A stretch of DNA of 64,000 nt, taken from NCBI GenBank assembly GCA_963797185.1, contig CAWCON010000003.1, positions 1 through 64,000 of the forward strand, read 5' to 3'. Positions 16,960 through 28,209 of this stretch are shown piece after piece. The stretch is from CAWCON01 sp963797185 (GTDB lineage: Bacteria; Patescibacteriota; Saccharimonadia; Saccharimonadales; UBA4665). Below the pieces are notes generated by a model. It made no database searches. It was not told the DNA's origin and worked only from the letters and a program-made list of their open reading frames with translations. A program made the position numbers and the translations under genes. Position 1 is the first letter of the stretch, and every line of letters begins with the position of its first letter.

Positions 16960-17316
16960 TTATTTGTTATTGCTTGGAAGAACTTCGTTGACTACAGCAG
17001 TAAAAGCTACGGGTTCGTTAGTAGCTAGCTCTGCAAGTATTTTCCGATCTAATGAGACATTAGATATCTTAAGTGCTGCAATTAGCTTACTGTATGTAGT
17101 TCCGTTTAATCGGGCACCGGCGTTAATACGTGCATTCCATATTTCGCGAAAAGTTCGTTTCCTGTTTCGTCTATCTCGATATGAGAATTGTAGAGAGCGG
17201 GTTAGTGCCTGCTTGCCTCTTTTTACGCTTGCACGATGAGAATGCTGCATTCCTTTTGTGCCACGGCGTATCTTATTATGCTTTTGGTGGGTTGTCACAC
17301 CTCTTTTTACGCGCAT
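16960..17316 (-). CDS. rplT: 50S ribosomal protein L20
   Basis: 118 residues of bL20 (MRVKRGVTTHQKHNKI...SYRDRRNRKRTFREIW, then INAGARLNGTTYSKLI). It binds 23S rRNA early in assembly, and in many bacteria it represses its own operon. It lies 1 nt after rpmI, the last gene of the infC-rpmI-rplT operon. Confidence 0.97.
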   Translation of the reverse strand: MRVKRGVTTHQKHNKIRRGTKGMQHSHRASVKRGKQALTRSLQFSYRDRRNRKRTFREIWNARINAGARLNGTTYSKLIAALKISNVSLDRKILAELATNEPVAFTAVVNEVLPSNNK

Positions 17317-17317
17317 T

Positions 17318-17515
17318 CTATGATCTCCCCAACTTCAACTTAATAATCTTACTTTCTCTACCAGACATTGTTTGAAAACTGGCAAGGTTTCGCTTGCGAG
17401 CAGCACTTTTCTTCTGTAGAAAGTGGTTGCCGTTCGCATGTAATCGGCGAACTTTGCCGTTCTTTGATACCTTCACACGATCTTTTGTACCACTATGGGT
17501 TTTTAACTTTGGCAT
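17318..17515 (-). CDS. rpmI: 50S ribosomal protein L35
   Basis: 65 residues of bL35 (MPKLKTHSGTKDRVKVSKNG...SAARKRNLA). Its start codon lies inside the end of infC, overlapping by 23 nt, which suggests coupled translation. It is followed at once by rplT. This is the usual infC-rpmI-rplT order. Confidence 0.96.
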   Translation of the reverse strand: MPKLKTHSGTKDRVKVSKNGKVRRLHANGNHFLQKKSAARKRNLASFQTMSGRESKIIKLKLGRS

Positions 17516-18023
17516 GACTGTTACTCCTTATAACAAAACTCAACTGTTTACCGAGGAGTTGTGGTTGCTGATCAACAGCTATCACATCCCCGTAATCATT
17601 AATAACTCTATCTGCTAGTTTAAATCCCAACTCTTTGTGCGCTAGTTCGCGTCCACGGTAAAAGATTGTAAGCTTAACCTTATGACCATCTTCCAGTAAG
17701 TCAGAAACTTTTTTAAGCTTTACGCCTAAATCGTGGTCGCTAATCTTTAAGCCAAAACGAATTTGTTTAAGATCTTGAGTTTTCGTATTCCGCTTGTTCT
17801 TTTGAACTTGTTTTGTACGTTGATAGTTGTATTTTCCCCAATCAATCACTTTTACGACGGGGGGGTTAGCATCAGGTGAAATTTCAACGAGATCGAGACC
17901 TGCGTCTTGAGCGATTTTCAGCGCTTCCTGACGCGAGATGATTCCTAACTGCTTACCATTTTCATCAATAACTCTCAAACTAGATGCCCGAATTGCTTCA
18001 TTCAGGCGAGTTGGTTTGCTAAT
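17493..18023 (-). CDS. infC: Translation initiation factor IF-3, AUU start
   Basis: 176 residues when begun at the ATT at 18023-18021. This gives ISKPTRLNEAIRASSLRVIDENGKQLG, the normal IF-3 beginning. The N-domain (QLGIISRQEALKIAQDAGLDLVEIS) and the C-domain (QIRFGLKISDHDL, ELGFKLADRVI) are present. AAGGAG lies 8 nt before the ATT, and an in-frame TAG lies five codons upstream. No ATG or GTG exists before residue 16. The first TTG, at 17978, would cut off the conserved N-terminus and has no ribosome binding site. In other bacteria the AUU start lets IF-3 repress its own translation. IF-3 keeps the ribosomal subunits apart and checks start codons. Confidence 0.93.
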   Translation of the reverse strand: MSKPTRLNEAIRASSLRVIDENGKQLGIISRQEALKIAQDAGLDLVEISPDANPPVVKVIDWGKYNYQRTKQVQKNKRNTKTQDLKQIRFGLKISDHDLGVKLKKVSDLLEDGHKVKLTIFYRGRELAHKELGFKLADRVINDYGDVIAVDQQPQLLGKQLSFVIRSNSHAKVKNP

Positions 18024-18180
18024 ACAGGTCTCCTTCTATGTCTTAATATCCAGTTAAGATGATAACAGATACTATAACAGAGGTCAAGGTATGAAACTAA
18101 CAAAAATGTCTAAGTAAACGGGAAAAATGATGAGCTATAGTGCTTGCCGTGAGCTTATTTATTAGCAGGTAACTAAAAAA

Positions 18181-18204
18181 GGCTTACGGTTAGGTAAGCC
18201 TTTT
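18181..18204. terminator. Bidirectional terminator hairpin
   Basis: GGCTTAC...GTAAGCC with TTTT on the plus side and six A before it, so there are six T on the minus strand. It would stop transcripts arriving from either side, isolating the infC promoter region. Confidence 0.7.
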
Positions 18205-18257
18205 AATTCGGTGTTTTGTCTTTTGTTTGGTTTTTATAAATGTCTTGATTTTTATGG

Positions 18258-18286
18258 AACAACGGCTTGCGAGAAGCCGTTGTTTT
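18258..18286 (+). terminator. Terminator-like hairpin AACAACGGCTT/AAGCCGTTGTT
   Basis: A perfect 11-bp stem with a 5-nt loop, followed by TTGTTG and a little later GTCTTTTTT. It is likely an intrinsic terminator, or the 3' end of a small RNA. Confidence 0.5.
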
Positions 18287-18444
18287 GTTGAGTCTTTTTT
18301 GTTTTTGAGCACTTTTTTTATTCAAGTGCTACGCATATCTTAGACGATAGAGAATTAGAGTGTCAAGCAAATTCTATGCGAAAAATCTAACAAAACTGTG
18401 CATAACTTTCAACGGTTTTCAATAATGCTTATGATGGCCACAAA

Positions 18445-18480
18445 GTCTGCAATATTTAGGCTCAATATTGCAGACTTTTT
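18445..18480 (+). terminator. Terminator hairpin GTCTGCAATATT/AATATTGCAGAC
   Basis: A perfect 12-bp stem, 7-nt loop, then TTTTT. No coding gene precedes it on the plus strand, so it probably ends a small RNA. Confidence 0.65.
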
Positions 18481-18790
18481 ATAATGTTCTTAAAGGAAGC
18501 GTAACTTAGTTGCGTAGTCGATACTAAATAATGTTGGCCGTTAGTCTAAGCAGTCTCAGCAAAGGTTTCTAATATAGGCTAGTTCATGTCAGCGGGCCAA
18601 GGACGGCATTATCTAGCTGAATGCGCATCATTTTGTATATATGGCGTGTTATAGAGCTTGTAAGGTCGTGTGTGCGTTAGCAGTAACATGCTCAAAGTAG
18701 ATGAATACGTATACAAGTGACCGTGTCGGGTTGATTAGGATTAGTACGTAGATTAACCGGGCAAACTTTTTTCATGTGTCAGCAGGCCGG

Positions 18791-18821
18791 TGTTGGGATT
18801 ATCCAATCCCAACAGTTTTTT
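18791..18821 (+). terminator. Terminator hairpin TGTTGGGATT/AATCCCAACA
   Basis: A perfect 10-bp stem with a 4-nt loop followed by GTTTTTT. A TATAAT stands at 18480-18485, so a transcript of about 330 nt between the two hairpins is possible. Confidence 0.65.
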
Positions 18822-19202
18822 GTGTAAACAACTACTTGGTGTTAAAAACTTAAGTTCAAAACAAAGACACGCTACTAATTAGTAGTTCAAGTAGATCGAT
18901 AAAAATCCCACTAAAAGTTGCAACTAAAGTTATCATAATTTAGACCAGCTGTTGTTTTTAATAAGTAAAAATCATAATCGAATTTGTACGTGGCTGAAAA
19001 AAATAATAGTAGTTTCTTGATTTGAATTTGTACGTATATTTTGTAACTTAAGCTATGGTAGGTCAATAGCAAAGGACAGTACAACCAGTAGGCTATTGTT
19101 ATTTAAACATCGAAATGTGTAGCCATATTAACAGGTGTACATTGTAATTATATCAACGATAAGGGCCTTGACACACAACCATAAAAGTAGTAAGTTAGAA
19201 AG

Positions 19203-19396
19203 CAGTAAGCCGAAACAAAAAAACTTACAAAAAGATCCACTCTCTTCGTCGCTCTTTATACCCCAAAGGTAGTAAGAGCGGTCAGTTTAGCCTCGGACGG
19301 TAAGCACTTTACAATTAGATTATGAGCGCATTTACCGTCCAGGCTCTAGTTTTTAAAAAGCACTGCAATACTCTCGGCAGTGCTTATTTGTTTTTG
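19203..19396 (+). ncRNA. Candidate structured RNA / leader with three stems
   Basis: TTGACA (19168) and a weak TAAGTT -10 precede three consecutive stems. The first is CGCTCTT-TA-TACC/GGTA-GT-AAGAGCG. The second is GGACGGTAA (19295) with TTACCGTCC (19332), extended by GCCT/AGGC and followed by a T-run. The third is AAGCACTGC (19358) with GCAGTGCTT (19377), followed by TTTG-TTTTTG. It ends just before a membrane-protein gene, so it may be a regulatory leader or a separate small RNA. Confidence 0.4.
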
Positions 19397-19401
19397 TTGG
19401 G

Positions 19402-19788
19402 ATGTCTGTAATAATTGAAACTGATCTTATGAAATACACACGTTCAATAATATTAGCAGTGATTTTATATCTAGTTGGAATCAGCTTTCTGTTTCTAACT
19501 AATCCTCAGCATCTGGCATTAGTTGGTTTAGTGCTACCGTTTATAATCTTTTTTGCAGCATTTTTTATATCATTTAAGTTACTGTTACGCCGGATGAGTA
19601 CGAGGAAAGAGCAGTCTCGGCCAATCACTAAACAGAATCTTCTGGCAGCTTTACTTGCGGGATTGCCAGTACTCTGTTTGCTATTGGGCTCAATTGGCCA
19701 GTTCTCTTTTAGAGATTTTGTGACGCTGATTATCTTATTTGCTATGCTTGGATTCTACGTTAAGCACAATAATGTTATAGCTCGCTAG
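19402..19788 (+). CDS. Small integral membrane protein, four TM helices
   Basis: Up to 128 residues. Four hydrophobic helices are clear: SIILAVILYLVGISFLFLTN, LALVGLVLPFIIFFAAFFIS, NLLAALLAGLPVLCLLLGSI and FVTLIILFAMLGFYV, with a basic loop (RRMSTRKEQSR) between the second and third. The first ATG (19402) directly follows a terminator-like hairpin. An ATG nine codons later (19429) may be the true start, and neither has a good ribosome binding site. I do not recognise the family. Confidence 0.65.
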   Translation: MSVIIETDLMKYTRSIILAVILYLVGISFLFLTNPQHLALVGLVLPFIIFFAAFFISFKLLLRRMSTRKEQSRPITKQNLLAALLAGLPVLCLLLGSIGQFSFRDFVTLIILFAMLGFYVKHNNVIAR

Positions 19789-19845
19789 ACGCTCGTTTAT
19801 AAATAGACGTAATAATCTAACCTCTTAGTTGGTATAATAATCGAT

Positions 19846-20277
19846 ATGAATCCCAATTCGAATAATGAGACAGTAAATCTTAACCTGCCTTCTCCGTTGT
19901 TAGAGGGGACTGGTTTGCCGCAAACTGTTGAAGCGGTCCCCAATCAACCTCTCGCTAATCCTGAATCTCTAAGTACCCCACAAAATAACATGCCGCAACT
20001 TGCTAATGGCGTTGTAATGTCGACGGATATTTCGCAGACAACTCAACCAGTAACTTCGTCTATAACTGCGCCGGCAACGACTCCGGATCCTTTAGTAGCT
20101 GATAATCTTGCCGCTAATGATAGCGATCGCATAGAAAAAGAATGGGTCGTAAAAGCTAAGCAAATAGTCGAGAGCACTAGGAATGATCCGTATATGCGTA
20201 CAAAGAAAATCGGTGATTTTAGAGCTGAGTATATGAAAAAACGTTATAACAAAGACATTAAGGTCAGCGAAGAGTAG
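19846..20277 (+). CDS. Hypothetical protein paired with conjugation-type ATPase
   Basis: 143 residues. The first 95 are Pro/Thr/Asn-rich and probably disordered. The last 50 form a charged helical domain (RIEKEWVVKAKQIVEST...FRAEYMKKRYNKDIKV). A TGGTATAAT extended -10 ends 7 nt before the ATG, predicting a leaderless mRNA. It ends 4 nt before the large ATPase gene, and the two are surely cotranscribed. The short charged domain may be a partner or adaptor of that ATPase. Family not recognised by name. Confidence 0.7.
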   Translation: MNPNSNNETVNLNLPSPLLEGTGLPQTVEAVPNQPLANPESLSTPQNNMPQLANGVVMSTDISQTTQPVTSSITAPATTPDPLVADNLAANDSDRIEKEWVVKAKQIVESTRNDPYMRTKKIGDFRAEYMKKRYNKDIKVSEE

Positions 20278-20281
20278 AACC

Positions 20282-23200
20282 ATGAGCGCACTTTTAGTTT
20301 TCGGGGTGACTATTTTAATTCTGGGAGCAATTGGTCTGGGCCTGTTATATTTTCATTTCCGTAGAATTTTTCAAGAAGAAAAAGAATATGAGCGTGGTCT
20401 TAAAATGGTGTCGCTACGTATCCATCTACCGCCGTTGAGTGATGATATTGAAACAACTGGGCGGGATGTTCGTGATGTAGTGGAAGAGAATATATCAAGA
20501 GCCCAAGTTATTTATAACATTCTTGGCAGTACGTATAAGAAGGGGTTAAAAAACCATATATTCGGTCAGCGGCATTTTGGCTTCGAGATAGTTGGCTGGC
20601 AGGGTTTTGTCTACTTCTATGCAACGGTGCCTGTTATTCTCATTGACATCGTAAAGCAGGCAATAATAAGCGCCTACCCAACGGCCCAGATTGAAGAAGT
20701 TGCCGAACACAATATTTTTAACCCAGCTGGAAAAATTAATGCTACCGTTGGAGGGGAACTGGCTCTAAAAAAACCATATGCTTATCCGATAGCAACCTAT
20801 CAAGATCTGAAACGTGATGCACTTCAAAGTATCTTGAATGCTCTCTCTGTCCTTGATAAGGAAGATGGAGCGGCCATCCAAATACTAATGCGTCCCGCTA
20901 ATCCTTCATGGCAGAAAATGGCTTCTCATGTAGCGAGTCAGAAAAGGAAAGGCAAGGATGAGGATAAAGGATTTGATGCTGTTCTGAGTTTCTTGCACCA
21001 ATTTCTCACTGCATTCGTAAAGCCTCTTGAAGGTGGTAAGGGCAAAGACTCAGGCAAGGATCTATCAAATCTTGATCAATCAGTTTTGGACTCAATTGAT
21101 AGCAAGACACAGCATTATGGGTTTGAAGTCTTAATCCGGGTAGTAGCATCTTCGAATATTTCTCAACGTGCCCAAACCATCCTTGAAAATATTAAATCGT
21201 CTTTCGCTCTATTTGAGTCTCAAGGCAAGAATGGATTTTCATTTACTCCGGCTAAAGATGTAGATGCTTTAGTTACGGCGTATATCATGCGTTTTTTCCC
21301 GAAGTCTGTTAATAAAAATATTTTGAATTCCGTCGAGTTAGCAACGCTATTTCACTTTCCCGACCAGAGCAATATTCCTACGTCTCAACTAGAGCGTCAA
21401 GGAAGCAAGCAAGTCGATGGCCCACGTAATATACCGAATGATGGTCTACTGCTTGGCTACAATCTCTTCCGTGGGGTTAAGAAGCCAATTAGGATTGGGT
21501 TAAATGATCGACAACGGCATATGTATGTTGTTGGACAAACTGGGACAGGTAAATCGACGTTCTTAGAGAACTTAGCTCTCCAAGATATGTTAAGTGGTAA
21601 TGGCTTTGCTTTTGTTGACCCTCATGGTGATACTGCCGAACGTTTACTCGCTATGGTACCGCGTGAACGTACTGAAAATGTTATTTATTTTTCTCCTGCT
21701 GATATGGACTATCCAATGGGACTTAACTTATTTGAATTTCAAACTCCTGATCAAAAAGACTTCCTCATTCAGGAAGCTCTTAATATGCTCTATAAGCTCT
21801 ATGACCCTCAGCATCAGGGGATTATGGGTCCTCGTTACGAACATCTATTTCGTAATGCAGCACTGACGGTCATGGCAGACCCGGCCGGCGGTACTTTTAT
21901 TGATATACCAAAACTATTTCGTGATCCCCGTTACGTTCAACAGAAACTGCAATATGTTACCGACCAAAATGTTATTGAATTCTGGCAAAAAGAAATGCCT
22001 CAATCGCAACGGTCTAATGAGTTTGGTGAAGTCGTCAGTTGGTTTGTCAGTAAATTCGGTGCTTTTTTATCGAATGAAATGATGCGACGAATTATTGGGC
22101 AGCCAAAGAGCTCTTTTAACTTGCGCGAGGTTATGGATAACAAGAAGATTCTGATTGTTAATTTGAGTCGTGGTCGAACGGGCGACCTTAATGCCAAATT
22201 ATTGGGTATGGTTTTCGTTATGAAGTTCCAGGCCGCCGCTATGAGCAGGGCGAATATACCCGAAGATCAACGGGTGGATTTCTCACTGTATGTTGATGAG
22301 TTCCAGAACTTTTCAACTGATTCATTTGCTACGATAATGTCGGAAGCACGCAAGTACCACCTTAACTTAATTGTCGCTAACCAATTTACAACACAGCTTA
22401 CCGATGAGATTCGAGATGCCGTTTTCGGTAATATAGGTACAATCGTTTCTTTCCGTATTGGCCAGAATGACGTTGATGCCCTTTCAAAATATTTCCAACC
22501 TCCTTTTACGAGCGATGATTTAGTCCGGATTCCCAACTACAATACAATAATTCGGACACTGATTAACGGTATTCCAACGCAACCGTTTAGTATGGCTACA
22601 TTGCCTCCGCTCGGCACCCCTAATCTGAGATTGGCGGAAGCCCTTAAACAATTATCAGCTGCTAAGTATGGTCGCCCAAAGTTGATAGTTGAAAAGGAAA
22701 TAGATGAGCGATTAGCTACCAAACCATTACCACCTCAGCCTAATTTAACCGGAGCATCACCGTTTGAGGCTAATGCCAACAGGTGGTCTTCGCCTAATAA
22801 TGCTGCAATGCCAGGTTTAAATATCCCACCGACAGGTTTTACCACTACTCCGTCGACTGCACCAAAGTCATCGTTCCTTGATGATTGGCTAACAAAAAAA
22901 CGAAGTAATGAGTTACCAGCATCGCCACCAACCAGTATGTCTCCATCCCAAGTACAGTCTCCGACATCTTCAGCGCCACCTCCTTTGGCTCCTCACCACA
23001 ACGATCAGCCATCACTAGGCTCTACTCTAAGTGCTCGTCCTCAACCTCATCAGAGTCCACCACAGCCACAAAGTCATAACCAGCGTCCTTCATTTGATAG
23101 TTTTAGGTCGACCGTCCCTCAACACCCGGTAGTTGCTTCCAACCCTCACAGTGTGCATCAAAGAGCTGCCTCTAATCAGAATATTTCCAGCAATGAGATA

Positions 23201-23470
23201 GAGAAAGAGGAAGTGGATACTATTGCTCATAATGTATCTAAATCTCTTGATACGGTTATATCTCCTAAACCAGAGCCTGTTTCTAAAACTGACTCTGATA
23301 CGCCAACAAAACCTAAAGAAGTCGCTCCACCTCCACCTCCGCTCGCTCCTCAGAAACATTCAGAATCAGTTACTAAACAAGAGCAGAAGGACTCTATCTA
23401 TATAGACCAAGATGGAAATTTGCGTCAAGGCGAGTCTCCTGAAGATGCTCCAACCCAGTCTGTAGAATAA
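20282..23470 (+). CDS. Membrane-anchored TraG/VirD4-type ATPase
   Basis: 1062 residues. An N-terminal membrane helix (about 3-24) is followed by an unassigned region to about residue 380. A P-loop ATPase domain then has Walker A GQTGTGKST (about 417), AFVDPHGDTAERLL and Walker B LYVDEFQNF (about 668), then a sensor-like LIVANQFTTQL. The last 250 residues are Pro/Ser/Gln-rich and disordered. This layout is that of conjugative coupling or DNA-transfer ATPases, and such genes are common in Saccharibacteria even without a full conjugation system. It may power DNA or protein transfer linked to a surface pilus. It is cotranscribed with the gene upstream. Confidence 0.85.
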   Translation: MSALLVFGVTILILGAIGLGLLYFHFRRIFQEEKEYERGLKMVSLRIHLPPLSDDIETTGRDVRDVVEENISRAQVIYNILGSTYKKGLKNHIFGQRHFGFEIVGWQGFVYFYATVPVILIDIVKQAIISAYPTAQIEEVAEHNIFNPAGKINATVGGELALKKPYAYPIATYQDLKRDALQSILNALSVLDKEDGAAIQILMRPANPSWQKMASHVASQKRKGKDEDKGFDAVLSFLHQFLTAFVKPLEGGKGKDSGKDLSNLDQSVLDSIDSKTQHYGFEVLIRVVASSNISQRAQTILENIKSSFALFESQGKNGFSFTPAKDVDALVTAYIMRFFPKSVNKNILNSVELATLFHFPDQSNIPTSQLERQGSKQVDGPRNIPNDGLLLGYNLFRGVKKPIRIGLNDRQRHMYVVGQTGTGKSTFLENLALQDMLSGNGFAFVDPHGDTAERLLAMVPRERTENVIYFSPADMDYPMGLNLFEFQTPDQKDFLIQEALNMLYKLYDPQHQGIMGPRYEHLFRNAALTVMADPAGGTFIDIPKLFRDPRYVQQKLQYVTDQNVIEFWQKEMPQSQRSNEFGEVVSWFVSKFGAFLSNEMMRRIIGQPKSSFNLREVMDNKKILIVNLSRGRTGDLNAKLLGMVFVMKFQAAAMSRANIPEDQRVDFSLYVDEFQNFSTDSFATIMSEARKYHLNLIVANQFTTQLTDEIRDAVFGNIGTIVSFRIGQNDVDALSKYFQPPFTSDDLVRIPNYNTIIRTLINGIPTQPFSMATLPPLGTPNLRLAEALKQLSAAKYGRPKLIVEKEIDERLATKPLPPQPNLTGASPFEANANRWSSPNNAAMPGLNIPPTGFTTTPSTAPKSSFLDDWLTKKRSNELPASPPTSMSPSQVQSPTSSAPPPLAPHHNDQPSLGSTLSARPQPHQSPPQPQSHNQRPSFDSFRSTVPQHPVVASNPHSVHQRAASNQNISSNEIEKEEVDTIAHNVSKSLDTVISPKPEPVSKTDSDTPTKPKEVAPPPPPLAPQKHSESVTKQEQKDSIYIDQDGNLRQGESPEDAPTQSVE

Positions 23471-23572
23471 TTCGAAACCCCCATAAAACGATTAGACAAC
23501 GATCAGGTTTAAGGTACTAACAAGGGTTACTTTTTATCCTGAAGAGGTGATTAGTTAATGTGTCTGGATTGA

Positions 23573-23601
23573 TTGCTAACAGAGTCTATATGCTTTATAA
23601 T
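23573..23601 (+). promoter_or_regulatory. Promoter of gyrB: TTGCTA-N17-TATAAT
   Basis: The -35 TTGCTA and the perfect -10 TATAAT are 17 bp apart. Transcription would start near 23608, about 44 nt before gyrB. Confidence 0.65.
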
Positions 23602-23624
23602 ATTAGCCAAGTGGGAAATTATAA

Positions 23625-25616
<1,992 letters not shown>

Positions 25617-25617
25617 T

Positions 25618-28155
25618 ATGGACGACGAGAAAACATCACCTGAGCTAGAGCCAGTTGTCGAAGTTCTACCTCCTTCACATTCTCATAAAATTGAACCCCG
25701 TACCGTAGAAGACGTTATGGAGGATAGTTATCTACGCTATTCGATGAGCGTAATAGTCTCACGTGCTTTACCGGATGTGCGTGATGGTCTCAAGCCAGTT
25801 CATCGTCGTATCTTGTATGCTATGGATAAGCAAGGTTGGAGATCAAACTCTAAAACCGTTAAAAGCGCTCGTGTAACAGGTGAGGTGATGGGTAAATATC
25901 ACCCTCACGGTAACGTGGCTATTTATGATGCCATGGCACGAATGGCTCAACCGTGGTCAATGCGTTACATGCTAATCACTGGTCAGGGAAACTTTGGGTC
26001 AATGGATGGAGATCCACCAGCTGCCGAACGCTACACTGAAGCAAAGATGGCTCGGTTTGCCGAAGAGTTGTTGGTTGATATAGATAAAGATACCGTTGAT
26101 TTTCGTGATACCTATGATGGCACAAGACAGGAACCTGAGGTTCTGCCAGCTAAGGTACCAAATCTTTTATTAAACGGACAGCTTGGTATTGCGGTGGGAA
26201 TGGCGACAAATATCCCGCCCCACAACTTGAGTGAGTTAATTGATGCAACTGTATACCAGATTGATCATGATGACGCTACGCTCGACGACCTCTTGGAGTA
26301 TGTAAAGGGACCAGACTTCCCAACTGGCGGTATCGTTTATGGTAAGGAATCTCTGAGGACCGCTTACGCAACTGGTAAGGGAGGTGTGGTTGTAAGGGGT
26401 GTGGCCGAAATAAGTGAAACGCAAAAAGGTCGTCATCAGATTATTATCACCGAGATACCATATGGTCTGAATAAGGCTAGTCTACTGGAACGTATCGGTG
26501 AGTTAGCTAGAGACAAAAAAGTTGTTGGAGTAAGTGATGTCCGTGACGAGAGTGCTCGTGGTGATGTTCGCATAGTCATTGATCTCAAGAGAGACGCTTA
26601 CCCAAAGAAGCTTTTAAATCAGCTTTATAAACTTACGTCTCTACAAACTATGTTCCACTTTAACGTTTTGGCCTTAATTGATGGTATACAGCCACGTATT
26701 CTTGGTCTCCAGGATATTATTAAGGAGCACATCAAGCATCGACAGATTGTCGTGCGTCGACGAACAGAGTTTGAGCTAAAGAAAGCCAAGGAAAGAGCTC
26801 ACGTTCTGGAGGGCTTAAAGATCGCTCTTGATCACATAGATGAAGTTATAGCTACCATTCGCTCCAGTGAGACAGCTGACGACGCTCAGGCAAACCTTAT
26901 AAGTCGCTTCTCACTCAGTGAAATCCAGGCAAAAGCCATCCTAGCAATGCAGCTAAGGACCCTAGCGGGCCTTGAGCGTCAGAAGATTGAGGATGAATTA
27001 GCAGAGCTCATCAAACTCATTACTGAGCTGGAGACAATCTTATCTGACGAGAAAAAGATCTTGAAAATAGTGAAAGATGAATTGGTTGCTCTTCGAAAGC
27101 AATACGGAGATGAGCGGCGTACTAAAATTGTTGCTCACGAACTTGATAAGATGAGCGATGAGGATCTTGTGCCTGAAGAGCAAGTTGCCATAACTCTTAC
27201 TTCGGCTAACTATATTAAGAGAAGTTCCATTCTTGAATATAAAAAACAGGGTAGGGGTGGTAAGGGCCGTCGTGGCATGGTTACAAGAGAGGAAGACGTT
27301 ATTGACCAAGTGGTCAACGCCAGTACTCATGACTTTTTACTATTCTTTACTAACAAGGGTCGCGTATTCCGAATTAAGACATATGAAGTGCCCTCAGCTA
27401 GCCTTAACGCCAAAGGTATAGCACTTGTTAATCTGTTACAGCTTCAGCCAGAAGAAACGGTCAGCTCTGTTATTAACATCGATAAACAGGAAGCTAACGG
27501 CAACCTCTTTATGTGTACAGTACGGGGAGTCGTCAAGAAAACACCCTTTGAGCAGTACCGGAACGTGCGGAGCTCTGGTCTGATAGCAATCAATCTAGAT
27601 GAGGGTGATGAGTTGCGTTGGATACGAATGACCAATGGTGATAACGAGGTACTCATTTCGACTGCCCAAGGTCAGGCCATAAGATTCCATGAGAGGGACG
27701 TACGACCACTTGGAAGGGCTTCGCGTGGTGTTCGTGGTATAAGATTGCGTTCTGGCGATAACGTCATAGGTATGGACATCGTACAAGAAGGATCAAGTGT
27801 CTTTGTGATTAGCCAACACGGTTACGGTAAGCGAACCAAGGTAGCTCAGTTTACGCCGCACGCTCGTGGTGGAGTTGGTATTCGTTCGGCCGTCGTCAAC
27901 TCTAAGACGGGGCGATTAGTAGGGGTGAAGACGCTGCAAGATCATGAGGGGCAAGAAGTCATTATTATATCGTCTCAAGGTCAGACGATACGTCTAGGAC
28001 TCAAGGATATACCAGGGCTAGGACGTGCTACCCAAGGCGTTCGCATTATGCGTCTTAACAACGGTGATGAGGTGGTGTCGTTAGCTTTGGTGGATTTTGC
28101 TGATATTCCAGAAGAGGATGATGATACTCTAGCCACTACGGTAAACGAGCAATAA
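25618..28155 (+). CDS. gyrA: DNA gyrase subunit A
   Basis: 845 residues. The breakage-reunion domain holds KYHPHGNVAIYD and the active-site Tyr139 in AERYTEA, and the C-terminal wheel carries the gyrase box-like QGRGGKG (about 542). The quinolone-determining region is notable: Val100 stands where E. coli has Ser83 and Asn99 where it has Asp82, while Asp104 (E. coli Asp87) is kept. Changes at Ser83 give quinolone resistance in other bacteria, so lower sensitivity is possible. It overlaps nothing but follows gyrB by 1 nt, as one operon. Confidence 0.98.
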   Translation: MDDEKTSPELEPVVEVLPPSHSHKIEPRTVEDVMEDSYLRYSMSVIVSRALPDVRDGLKPVHRRILYAMDKQGWRSNSKTVKSARVTGEVMGKYHPHGNVAIYDAMARMAQPWSMRYMLITGQGNFGSMDGDPPAAERYTEAKMARFAEELLVDIDKDTVDFRDTYDGTRQEPEVLPAKVPNLLLNGQLGIAVGMATNIPPHNLSELIDATVYQIDHDDATLDDLLEYVKGPDFPTGGIVYGKESLRTAYATGKGGVVVRGVAEISETQKGRHQIIITEIPYGLNKASLLERIGELARDKKVVGVSDVRDESARGDVRIVIDLKRDAYPKKLLNQLYKLTSLQTMFHFNVLALIDGIQPRILGLQDIIKEHIKHRQIVVRRRTEFELKKAKERAHVLEGLKIALDHIDEVIATIRSSETADDAQANLISRFSLSEIQAKAILAMQLRTLAGLERQKIEDELAELIKLITELETILSDEKKILKIVKDELVALRKQYGDERRTKIVAHELDKMSDEDLVPEEQVAITLTSANYIKRSSILEYKKQGRGGKGRRGMVTREEDVIDQVVNASTHDFLLFFTNKGRVFRIKTYEVPSASLNAKGIALVNLLQLQPEETVSSVINIDKQEANGNLFMCTVRGVVKKTPFEQYRNVRSSGLIAINLDEGDELRWIRMTNGDNEVLISTAQGQAIRFHERDVRPLGRASRGVRGIRLRSGDNVIGMDIVQEGSSVFVISQHGYGKRTKVAQFTPHARGGVGIRSAVVNSKTGRLVGVKTLQDHEGQEVIIISSQGQTIRLGLKDIPGLGRATQGVRIMRLNNGDEVVSLALVDFADIPEEDDDTLATTVNEQ

Positions 28156-28209
28156 AAATAGACCGTAAAAGTGCTGTAGCTACTACAACTATAATGGTTA
28201 TTTACTTGC

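Larger units (their letters stand above)
18024..19401. other. 1.4-kb hairpin-rich region without genes
   Basis: No frame over 60 codons looks coding on either strand. At least six strong inverted repeats occur, most followed by T-runs on the plus strand (listed separately). Other structures are CAATAGC...GCTATTG at about 19064-19098 and CGCTCTT-TA-TACC...GGTA-GT-AAGAGCG near 19250-19281. One TGTGCATAA (a DnaA-box match) lies at 18397. The motif GAATTTGTACGT occurs twice near 18980 and 19025. The region may encode several small RNAs. Confidence 0.5.

Noticed and set aside
18486..18821. tmRNA or SRP RNA in the gene desert
   Set aside because: No tRNA-like ends, tag frame, or GGAA-type SRP core could be found on either strand.
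18024..19401. Possible replication origin
   Set aside because: Only one DnaA-box match was found, with no cluster, and dnaA/dnaN are not nearby. gyrB/gyrA proximity alone is not enough.
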